From positions 28,285,282 to 28,349,281 of the forward strand of contig OZ018409.1 of NCBI GenBank assembly GCA_963969595.1: 64,000 nt of DNA. Reading direction: 5' to 3'. Within the stretch, counting starts at the first letter, position 1. The number at the start of each line of letters is the position of its first letter. Positions 1 to 10,638 of the stretch are shown piece after piece. Both the position numbers and the translations under genes were made by a program. Source of the stretch: Neckera pumila. Its lineage: Eukaryota > Streptophyta > Bryopsida > Hypnales > Neckeraceae. The notes under the pieces are model-generated. The model was not told the DNA's origin. It saw nothing but the letters and a program-made list of their open reading frames with translations, and did no database searches.

Positions 1-365
1 AAATCACGGTCAAATAAGCACTCTTTATTTTGCATGGTCTCCTTTACTATCCCCTCAAAATTAAAACACTAGACAATATAATTATAACACAATCTTAGAA
101 AAATAGAGCCTTGCCTTGCAGGAAGTAGTCACACTAGAAATAATTCTAAACCAAAATCTACAATAAAACCTTTCATTGTATATAGTCTATTTATTAATGA
201 AAGTCCCCCTTCACAAAAATTTGGTTGAGAATTTGACCCAATTAAATAGATGTTCTTAATACAAAGTTTCATTAAGTTTTCTTCACATGAGAATCACATA
301 TGGTGTCATAATTTCTTCAAAAAAGCATTATGAATCAATGCCACAATTTTTTTGTTGGCTTGAAG

Positions 366-383
366 GTTCTCTATTATATATAT

Positions 384-426
<43 letters not shown>

Positions 427-448
427 TATATATATATACACATGTGTG
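366..448. repeat. TA / CA dinucleotide microsatellite
   Basis: A TATATA run leads into a long uninterrupted CA run (about 384-424), followed by TATATA and TGTGTG. A reading frame over it gives only a Thr-His repeat and is not a gene. Confidence 0.9.
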
Positions 449-2783
449 TGTAATCATTCCTAGATTGTATATAAATTTAAGGACATTCATAGGGGTATTA
501 TTTTCTTGGTGCAAACCGTAACTCCTAAATGCCCAAGGCCTGTTTTGAGCCTCTAGGAATTTGCTCTAATCTGAAAAAAAGCCAACATTTTGATAAATTG
601 TGCCAATTTCTTTTGGATTGTGATTGTACAAATTTAAACTAGACATGTTAGAAATCAGATAGGAAAAGAAAACATAACAATGTCACTTACAAATCAAAAG
701 ATTATACTGTTTGACCATGAAGGTGTTAAAACTATGAAAATCTTTCAATTCTCTTTTTAGATATCACATCAATAAAATTGGTCATCAAAAAAATATGATG
801 TTAACTCCTTGAGGACCATGAATGTAGATTTTGAACAATGAATGAAGGAAAACATGTTCCAAACTTACCAAAATGTGTTTTTTCATCCATCAATTTTTTT
901 GAAAGATTCTTATATTAGTTCTTTAAAATTTATATGGTTCAAATTTTGCTTTGAAAGTATTCTATAATTCAAAAGGTATTGGGAGGTTTAGGCTTGAAAA
1001 GTAACTTTTTCAGTTCAAAAAATGACCCTTCAAAAATGGCTTGAATCAAAAAATCAAATAAAAATCTTCAAAAATCACTATAATTAGAACTCAATATTTT
1101 GAACTTATAGAAAAAAAATCTTTTAAAAATCATAACTATTCAATTTACAATTGATTTTAGAAGGAATTTCTATTTCTGACTTCAAATTTTATTGAAAAAT
1201 ATCGATGTGTATTTTTGTTGATCTAATCTTATGGATGTGATCTATGAATAGTATTTTACAACTATTATTTGAGAGCCATCATTAAAATATTCTTCTAAAC
1301 TACATTTTATAATAGATCTTCACAATTTTAGAAATCTGGATACACTTCTGGTCCTTTAGGGGTTATTAGACCTAACATGCATAACCCCAATCAATTTATG
1401 GCTTCTCAATATCTACTCTACAACTTTTTTAAATGAATTTCTAATGTGATTTCCCTCTAGGATCTAGTGTATTTGAGGCTCATTCAGTTAAGAGCCCATA
1501 ACACTTTGGAAAGTCAAGATTGCAATGGGTACCCTCGCACAAAATCTTGAATAGAAAAATCTTAATCAATTATTTTCAAAATCAGATTTTTGATGCTAAA
1601 ACAAGACTTTAAAAAGAATTTAGAAAAATATAAACTATTAAAATTAGCAATTTGGTTTGGTTTTATCTGACTTTAAAGTATTGCATGTCGACATTAAAAT
1701 TTGGTGCCTTGGGCATTTAGGGATTAAGGATTTAACAATTTTAGTGTCTCTCTAGCCTCTCAAGGTGACTACTAGGAATATCTAAACTTTGTGACTCCTT
1801 AATCCTCAAGGACAAAGAAGACAAAATGTGTCTTCATAAAAATTTTAATTGCAAACTCAGAAAAAATTGATAGAAAATCTCATTACTTTTTAATTAAACT
1901 ATTTTTGAATGAGATTTTGCATATTTATAAAATTCTTTGATTTTCAAAAAATTTCATAAGTGTAATATTGCAAAATTAACTCCTAAAGGACCATCGTTGC
2001 TTTGGGGGACAAATTGGACTTTGGGCAAGTAACCACAGTCTCAATTTTATCTTGATGTTTTGAATTTTTTCTTAAGATAGAAATATTTATTGTTTTTAGT
2101 TTAGGAATAGATTTTTTTTCAATTGGATACCAAGAACAAAAGTCCTTCCCAAATAAGCTCAAAACAAAAGGGACCAGGCAACAAAAAAAAATTCAAAAAT
2201 TTGAATTAAAGTTTTTTTTTTCATGGATTATATTTTTGTCTTAATGGAAAGCTTCGATTCATTTCATTTGGGTGAGTGATGTAAAATTTATGGACAATCT
2301 TATTTTTCAGGCAATCTAAGCATCTTCTTAAGAAAATAACTTATAGGAATCATTTTTGAATGCAATTTTTCAATTTTTCAAAAACAAAAGTTTCACATGG
2401 TTTTATTTGCTTTCTAGAACAATCTCACAGTTGATATTAGTGCATTTTAATCCAACTTGGAGATTCTAATTATTTAGATTTTCCTTCTATCTCGTACCTA
2501 CTCTACTTAACCATTTTCTTAAGAATGAAATTTAAATTTTTTGCATCTTTTTTCCCTAGACTCTCAACTCAGTTTCCCACCTTAAAGCTCAAAACTCTGT
2601 AATGCAAAAAACTTAAGAGAAGAAGGTTCAAAGTCATATTTAAATATATAAAATATTTAAAAAAAGTCTGACGTAGCGTTGACATGGGATCCACAGAGCT
2701 AACGTGGCACCCCTCATGCCACGCCAGATTTCAATTTTCTAATTTTTCATTTTTTTTTTCCCTTATTGCACCGGCTCTCGCGG

Positions 2784-2813
2784 CCCCTTAGAGGGCTGAA
2801 ATTTTTCCTAATG
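2784..2813 (+). mobile_element. Solo end of family Y miniature element
   Basis: The segment ends GAGGGCTGAAATTTTTCCTAATG, close to the right end of the Y family seen complete at 49077-49411 and 60887-61291. The rest of the element is not clear here. Family membership is inferred from the end motif alone. Confidence 0.4.
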
Positions 2814-4581
2814 CAAAATAAAGATGAGTATTTTGAGAAGAAGAAAGAGCCTCTAATATATTATCAATTAGCCGGAAGCCTTTCAAGAAGCATTTAATAA
2901 ATGACTTTTTTTCCTAAGCAACATTCTTCAACTTTAAGAGGTTGCAAAGAGGTCAAAACTTCACACCTACATTGGACTAATTATTGGAAAAAATCCAAAT
3001 AATAAACAAATTTCATTATGCCTCTAGATGGACCAAATTATTTTAGTGGTCTCTTTTTAGTTGTTGGCCAGTTGGATTTGTAAAGTACATGTACTGAAAA
3101 TATCAAATTTCAGAAAAATTTATTCAAAGTTGGGTCTTTTCATTTCAAAGAACCTTTTTGAGTTGTTTAAAGGATTTGGAAACCGAAAAAACACTCTTTC
3201 TACTCTTGAATTGAACTTCTAAAGCCTTTGAAATGTTGTTTATAAAAATGTTGTTTACGGGTTTAAAGTAAAGCCAATAGAATCTAATATTTTTTAGTTT
3301 AGATTACTTGCTAATATCAAAAATTCTTTAGACTTTGCAAGGCATCTAGAAAAATCTAAAAATTTTAGCTCATTTTTATCATCATTTTATCAGTTTTTGG
3401 TGAACGTCTATGAATTTTAAGTTTCAAGCTAAGTGAATTGATTTTAAAAAGAACCACCTTTTGTAACTTTAAAAATTCTAAAAGTTTGAAGAATAACTCT
3501 CTACCAATTGTGGGCATTTTAAATTAAAGTGCAAATTATTGTTTTTAAAATGCACCTTTGTTGGTGATTTCTTGTCAAAGTTGCCTCTAGTTGTTGAATG
3601 AGAATTGAAAAGAGCATCTTATCATTCTGTAATGTTTTCTAGTAAGAAACTCTCTCTTCTCGATGTTGGCTATTCATTGGCCATCTCACTTGAGTTTTGA
3701 ATTCAATCAGGCCAAATTCTATCCATTTATCATTTTTCTTAATAAATTTGACACGATCCAGTCAAGAAATGTGGAATGTGCTTTACTAGCCCTAGGATGT
3801 CTTTGTATAATTTGAAACTTCGTGACTTCTATTTTAGCCCACTTCATTGCATGTCTTATTGATTTGGCCATGTTACATTTATGAGAGTACTATGAAGATA
3901 TGTACAAGCTCTACCATGTTGCTTCTATTATCTCTAATTTGACTTATATTGCATATAGAATACCTATTTTTTCTCAAATTATCAAATTAGTGTATTTTTA
4001 GATGCTTAAAGCTCTTGTAGACAAAATTCTCAATTCGTAGGTATATTCTATTTCCAATCTAATATAATTTTATACATTTTTAGACTATAAGACTCGCAAT
4101 TGATTGCTAAATATATTAGAAAGATTGGGGTCCCAAGTAACAACTAAAAGACTAATTGTGAAACTTTTAGCAATAAGTTTAATTTTTTCCTATTTTAGTT
4201 GTAAAAAATGGTAGATTAATGAAAATCACCAAAATAAACTAATTTGTAGAGTGAAATAAATGCTTTTGAGTTTGGAAGATTGGATATTTGGATATGATTT
4301 TAGATGAATAAATGCCAATTTATCCACAATATACATTATCCATCCATATTTATAGATGAATATACTTTGTCACTTCAAAAAAGAACACAATCACTTAAGA
4401 TAATTCATTTATTGCACCTTTACCTAATAACACTAATTTGCACAAAATCCGGAAGTATGCAAGTATACAAAAGACACTAATAGTAATTTATAACATTTTA
4501 GATAAATTCAATGTAGTGTGGTATACTATCTTTATTTTGAATACGCAATTCCTATTTTAGAAGGTCTAGTTTTAATCACAT

Positions 4582-6143
4582 CATTAGATGATATTTGGGG
4601 GTCTTGGAGGGCCGTTTCAGGCCTGTTCCCTGATCTGCCCAGATTCAGTGAACGTCGGTGTGGGTGTGTCAAAAATTTAAAAAATTCCTTTCTGGTACAT
4701 CCCTTTTTAGGGCAGTATTCAGTCTATTTCCATTCAGAAAGTTACAGGAACATATCCATCAAAATCCTACTAGAACATGTACAGACATGAACTATGGCTT
4801 ATGCATTATACTTAAGAATCAATAAAGCAACATCATCTTGTCTTTGAAGAGCACTACGGCACTTTCAACCTATTTTTTTCCAAAGACAAAACTGGTAGCT
4901 GTATTCTATCATTTTGTAAAAAACACAGCTCAATCAAATACATGAAAATATATGCAAATGCTAATCTCACAAGTATAATCCCAAGTCTTCAAACTTATAA
5001 AGACAAAACTCATAGCAATGGTTGGTCTCAATTCGCACAATAAGTCTTCCATTATTCCAAGAGGTCATGGGCCTCACCTGTGCCCATCCCAAGAATAAAA
5101 ACAACCAATTGTCATGTTAGTGAGGTGCATCAGGTGTCTACAGCCCATGTACGCGTGTTATAGCCTTCACAAGGAATATAAAAAGCTTTAGGAAGCACAG
5201 TGTAATATGAGATCCAATCCATTCAAATATGATAACAAAACCTGGTCAATAGAAGACGAACGCTGTGACGACACCATATCTCCCTGTATGCTCAAAGCAA
5301 AGAATGCACTGTCCGCTACTAGTAAGAAACCGTAGACTAGTAACTCCCCAAAAACCTCCGTAACTGTAGCAGAATCAAGACAACTTCTTGGAAGCTAGAG
5401 AGTTACGGCATCTCACAATATCTTGACCTCACAGGCAACAGTGTCACTGGTCACTCAGTCTTCCACACCATTCCCTTGAAGAAAGGCCCAAAACATAGAG
5501 TGTGAAGACTATTGCAGAGCTAAGTTTTAAATAGACCCGGGACCACAAACCAGCACATACTGGTTCTGCATCTGGTCCATTAATATTGGTACCATTAACT
5601 AATAGATGGGATCGTCCCAATTACCGCAAATCACAGTTAGTACAGAACTAGTGGCTAATTTGAACGTTAGTTTTGATTGCCGCCACCCAGTCCTTGATAA
5701 TCTGTACAGACTGGAAATAATTACTGGGGAAGTTCCATTGAACTAGAGCACAGAGGTAACAAATCTCTGAACTGATACTATAGAACAGGCATTTACTTAC
5801 AAAAAAGATAACGTGTCAAATACTAAAATCCAATTGATACAGATTTAGATACATAGCATAAGTAGGTAGAAATTGTTTCATTATCAGAAACTAACTACAT
5901 GACCATGAATCTATCCATTTTCTAACACTTGAAAATGGAAGCTAGGAAAAAAAAATAAAAAATAAAAAAATACCAAAATATCATTTTAAGCAATTTTTTA
6001 TTTTTTTATTTTTTTTCCAAAAATGACGTGGCAGTTGCTTGACCACGTCAGCCAACTCTTGCTGCTGCATTCCCGTAGTCTGGGAACGCAGTAGACAACA
6101 GGGAAACTCGGAACCCTCCAAGACCCCCAAATCTCATCTAATG
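4582..6143. mobile_element. Family X TIR element, long copy with foreign-looking interior
   Basis: The left end CATTAGATGATATTTGGGGG and the right end CCCCCAAATCTCATCTAATG form terminal inverted repeats of about 30 bp. Subterminal blocks (GATCTGCCCAGATTCAGTGAACG on the left, a GACCACGTCAGC segment and GGGAACGCAG on the right) match the short copies at 18090-18322, 28763-29074 and 44808-45042. Those copies are 230-310 bp; this one is about 1.56 kb because about 1.28 kb (roughly 4690-5970) lies between the shared ends. That interior is less AT-biased than the surroundings and looks like transcribed host DNA, but I recognise no protein in it. No clear target-site duplication is seen, so the superfamily is not assigned. 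Confidence 0.65.
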
Positions 6144-8580
6144 ATAATGCATTTTAATGCAATTAAAAGTATTATACTTCATTTTAGTTTAACAAACTTT
6201 TACAACCTTTAAAAAGAGGAACTCATAAACATAGTTTTTTTAAATGCAAATATGATATGGCAAACTATATAGGTTTTGAGTATTTATACAAAGTTATTAA
6301 ATATTTCATATAAATATATGATGTATTAATTAATGTCCAAATTAGAAATATTTTTTGGAGGTTATAATAAAATTAAGCATAGCCTTATGCAACATCTTCA
6401 ATCTCTCTAGAGACACCTAAACTAGTGTTGTTTAAAGCTCACTTAATATGGCTAGTAATCCAATTTGAAAAAATTATTTTCTTTAGTCTATAGTCAAAGC
6501 TAATTTCTAAAAGTAACCAATGGAAGATGAATAGTTCATTGAGGCAACCAATGTAAATAGAAGCATTTTGTATTTCAAAAATGCATGATTAACATTACTC
6601 AAGTGTCAATAGTAGATGTTCCTATTATTTCTACCTTTAATCAAGTGGTCTCTAAAAGTTCTCAAAGAAATTGCATTCTTTTCCATTTCATTTGCTAACA
6701 TCTTGGTATGATTTTTCTTACAATTTGGATCTCAAAAAACTAGTTGTTTTAGATGATGACACCTTACACATAGGCCAACCCACTAGGAATTTAAATTAAT
6801 TTTGGAACTTAGGGTGCTAAAGGATATTTTTATAATGCCTTTTTTGGCATAAAATGCATAGAATGTTTAGACAAGATTGCCATAAATGGTCAACACATGT
6901 CTTTAGAGAAAGAAATCATGACCTATTTCATTAGACAAAAGTCACAAATGGCTAATAGCTCAATGAAACCCTACAAATCTTAATTATAGATGCTTTGGAA
7001 ACCTTCATTTTTCATTAATAAAATTCTAAATTAGAATTGGTTATGACTTCATGAAGTTGAAGTTGAGGTTGTAAATTTTTAGCATTGTATGATGTTTGGT
7101 TTGTACTTTCATATCATTAAATTCTTTTATAATAAATTTGGAGACATTATTTTCTTCTATTTGCTTTCTTTAGAATTCTATGTTATAATATGTATAGGCA
7201 TAAAGCCAACCTCTAGATTATTTATTACTAGTCATACCTATCTATAAAATAAAAGTGGCATACTTTGGATTTTATGCTATCAATTTTCATTCAAATTTCA
7301 ATCCATTCTTTTATTTTCATCCAAATTTTAATATGAGTTTCATCCAAAGGTTCAAATAAATTGGTTAGGACAATACCTTCAATTAATCTAATGTTTATTG
7401 TTTATTATACACAAAATGTTGTGCTAAAGCAAGTCCTACATATTAAGCAAGTCCTACATATTATTCAAGGAATTACAAATTGATCTTTCCCAAGAAGATT
7501 TTTTTCAATTCATAATTTCTTTTTTGAATATGCTACTATAAATCTATGCCACCCGCTATGCCAATTATCCAAACTATCGCATGGCTAGGGGTCTTGCCTT
7601 CTTTGAAATCTTGCACTAATTAATTTGCATCAAGGTAGATACACTGCAAAAATCAAATGCTACCACTTTTTCTACTATGCGCGATTTCTATTATAAGATT
7701 GATCAAAAATTATATTCTAATTGTCAAATGATAGGAAATTTCTATACACCAAAGGGTGCATCATTTGAATATCATATACATACTAAAATTATGAAGAATC
7801 AAAGTTATTTTGGTAAAATCATGTCTAGAAACTGTAGATGCCGAAAAACATCTCATATGTCCAATTTGGATAATTTTTGCAAAAGTTATTGGCCTCCAAA
7901 GTTTGCAGCCAGTCAACCCTGATTCCATCCGATTCGTCCAATTCTGTCCGATATGACAACTCTGATTGGGTTTGGTACAGATTTAGGTTTTAGGGCACTT
8001 ATATATATACCGCCAATCTAACAACTTTAACATGTTTTATAAATGTACCACAAGCCTCTGCTGAAATTTTACATACAAACTGCATATGTCAGTTACAAAC
8101 TCTATATCTGTCCAAGTATTTAAAGGTTTGTGTAGATTTGCGTCTCAATTTTTGGCACTAGAATTGTGTCAATGTAAGTTAACAAAATGTCCTTAACGTC
8201 TCCATACCAAGAATTCTTCCTTGTACGTACAAGGTCCATAATTCATAAGCAAGTTTCAATTCAAGATTTTAAAGAAATCAAAAAGAGTCTAGATTCTTAG
8301 GAAACAAAGGTTCATTTGTTGATGAGGATCTCATGAAGTTCAAGATTGTGATGAATGATATACAATATGAATGAAATATATATGAAGTATATAATACTTG
8401 AATATATATGAAATACATAATAGAGGAAAATTAACTGCCTCTAGTGATGGCAGAATTCCAATGCCAAAAGTTGTAGCTCAAATGTATATATAGGTTTAAA
8501 ATTTAGGACATGTATGGAATTATATTTTAGATTAGTAGATGTTCTAAAAGGTGCCAAAATATTAGAGTAGTGTCAATTTA
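6144..8580. other. AT-rich spacer, no gene seen
   Basis: No exon-like sequence, RNA gene or clear transposon ends were found. A slightly richer patch at 7860-7990 carries repeated CCGATT/GTCCGAT words. The 81-residue frame at 7677-7922 has no recognisable domain and is probably chance. Confidence 0.4.
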
Positions 8581-9324
8581 AGGGTTGTTGCAAGAATGAC
8601 CTTCCATTTTTCAGTTCCACTTTAGCTGTTTTCAGCCATTTTTTTGGGAGTACTATAAAAATAAAAAAACATTTTTAAAAAAATATAAAAAATATGAGAA
8701 ATGTATATACGTGTAAGAAGAAGGTACCTTATGAAGGAAAAGCAAAAAAAATTTCCTTAAATAGGAGAACTAGAAAAGTGCAGAATCACCAGAAAATACA
8801 TACTTTGACATTTTAATTTGTATAAAATAGGAAAAATAATTTTAAAAGAAATTGAAAAATGCCATTTGGGAAGACTTCAGGGTAAAGAGATTTCACCAAA
8901 AAAATGATCCTGAAACCATCTTCAATGTTCAGAATTGCGTGCACAAGGGAGCCCTCTTTGTATGGATGTAGAGGATATAAAATAAAATCTTTTTTAATGC
9001 CCTTGGTAGAAATATAAGTTCCTACTTTGGAATAGACTATAGAAATTTTAGTTCCAAATCATTAAATTTGGGGACTCCTTACTTAGTAAAAACCTCTAGA
9101 ACTCAAAACGTGACATATTGAATTATATGATTTTTAAATATAAAATGATTTTTGAAAATTTCTAAAAAATACGAGATATAATGAAACTCAAAAGAAGAAT
9201 CTCCAATAAAATTTCGAGTTCATGCAAGTCACGCTTCAGAAGTTATTGCAAAAGGAAGCTTTGACATTCTTTTTGTGACAATGTTTTAGTACTTTGCAGT
9301 ATCGGTCTTTCTTGCAATCACCCT
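8581..9324. mobile_element. Family Z TIR element
   Basis: It begins AGGGTTGTTGCAAGAATGACC and ends TTCTTGCAATCACCCT, the terminal inverted repeat shared with copies at 26721-27965, 47442-48325 and 59151-59879. Length is about 740 bp with no transposase frame, so it is a non-autonomous DNA transposon. The interior (TTTCACCA near 8892, CACAAGGGAGCCCTC near 8943) matches 26240-26710 and 47442-48325. Confidence 0.65.
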
Positions 9325-10120
9325 TAATAAAATTGATGTTTTCATCAGATTTGAAAACCAAAGTAAGTTGTACTTTTGAAGGACCATAAAAAAATTATTT
9401 CACATTGTTTGATAGTAAAGAAACCAAATTCATTGACACTTAGAAAATATTCTACTCTGGGTTTGTAAAGAAACTATCTTTGGTTAAACACTAAATGTGC
9501 TATATAAAATCCAAAGGCTATTTATATAGAAAAATTTGTATCCTTCTCCATCTCGTAATGATAAGATTAAGCTGGAACCACAAAAAATTAATTAGTCTTA
9601 CAAAATATTCAATAAATTGACATTTGAAAATATAATTTTTTACATCTCAATAAAAATTTCATAATTATTCTTATATTCTCTATTTAGTGAAGGATTGTAT
9701 TGATTGATAAGAAACCCTAAATAATGAAGTAGCTAATTATTAGAAAAATTGAAATTAATTAATCTCGATGGTGACATTAATTGTGAGAATATATATTATA
9801 ATTATCAATCATAGTTTCTACATTATATGTTTTTTGGGGGGATTTTGTCCTGTAAAATTTTAATGACTATTATAGATACTAATTATGCAATGTAATACCA
9901 AACCTATTATATTTACATAAGACAACAATTGTGGGAACATCTACCCTATGTGAACATTTTGCACAATGGGGATTCAATATGAAGTCTTGTGCTGTATTAT
10001 ACTCCATATATAATTTAAGGTACTATCTGACTACCGAGGTTTGGTTTCCCTTCAGAAGTCCAACTAACGATGCTAACGAGGTTTGGTTTCCTTGAGTCCA
10101 ACTCTCGAGGCTCCCAAATA
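9325..10120. other. Spacer and distal promoter of the F-box gene
   Basis: AT-rich and without coding potential up to about 10000. From 10032 to 10110 a short motif (ACGAGGTTTGGTTTCC with AGTCCAACT downstream) occurs twice directly upstream of a TATA box, and may be part of the promoter of the F-box gene. Confidence 0.35.
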
Positions 10121-10126
10121 CTCTTT

Positions 10127-10134
10127 TATAAAAG
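10127..10134 (+). promoter_or_regulatory. TATA box of the F-box/kelch gene
   Basis: TATAAAAG lies about 500 bp before the predicted ATG. Transcription would be expected to begin near 10160, leaving a leader of about 480 nt. The duplicated motif at 10032-10110 lies just upstream. The leader may hold an intron, which cannot be settled without RNA evidence. Confidence 0.5.
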
Positions 10135-10324
10135 CTCCTAGCAAAGAAGATCTCTGAGCATTTGTTCATTTCCTTTGCTCTGCTGTAGTTTGCTTTTCTT
10201 GCTGTTTCCCTTTGCTCTATCGGTAGTTTGTTTCTCTTGTGGAGAACTTTCATGAAGTTATAGTTGCGTAACTATTAATTTTCATTACTCGTGAACCGCA
10301 GGCATATTTTCTCCAAGCGAGGGC

Positions 10325-10580
10325 AATAAACCTGAATTTTTCTTTTCGTTGGATACAAATCAAGCACAGTATCATTCATAAGCTAGCCAGCAATTCAGTT
10401 TTGTCATAGGAAAAGGCTTGCACGTACTTGTTTTCAAAGTCAAATCGACTCTCAGCCTGAGTTTTCTTTTTTCCCGGAAACCAATCGAACGCATTAGGTT
10501 CCATATGCAAGCTAGCAGTTCAGTTCTCTCTCCGGTCTCCGGGCAAGTCTTGCACGTACTGTTTTCAAACAGGTTCTCAG
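10325..10580 (+). repeat. Tandem duplication in the F-box gene leader
   Basis: Two blocks of about 125 bp follow one another (about 10325-10450 and 10456-10580). Both contain in order CTGA(A/G)TTTTTCTTTT-like sequence, an AAGCTAGC word, CAGTTC/CAGTTT, and CTTGCACGTACT followed by GTTTTCAAA. They are diverged, so the duplication is not recent. The role is unknown. Confidence 0.55.
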
Positions 10581-10638
10581 ATTAGAATTGTTGCAAGGGA
10601 GTAGCTAATAGTTCAATCCACCTTCAACATTCTGCAGT

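Larger units (their letters stand above)
1..4581. repeat. AT-rich gene-free region, U-family repeats
   Basis: No coding sequence can be supported here. Blocks at about 530-930, 1345-1640 and 1980-2640 recur, diverged, at 42370-42620, 42630-42890 and 41210-41930, so most of this stretch belongs to a dispersed repeat family (called U here). A recurring landmark is a short CCTnnAGGGGTTAA-like motif or its complement, for example near 1352, 42128 and 42905. No reverse transcriptase, integrase or transposase frame is visible, so the type of element is unknown. Confidence 0.55.

Noticed and set aside
330..521. 63-residue frame with a Thr-His repeat
   Set aside because: It is translation of a CA microsatellite.
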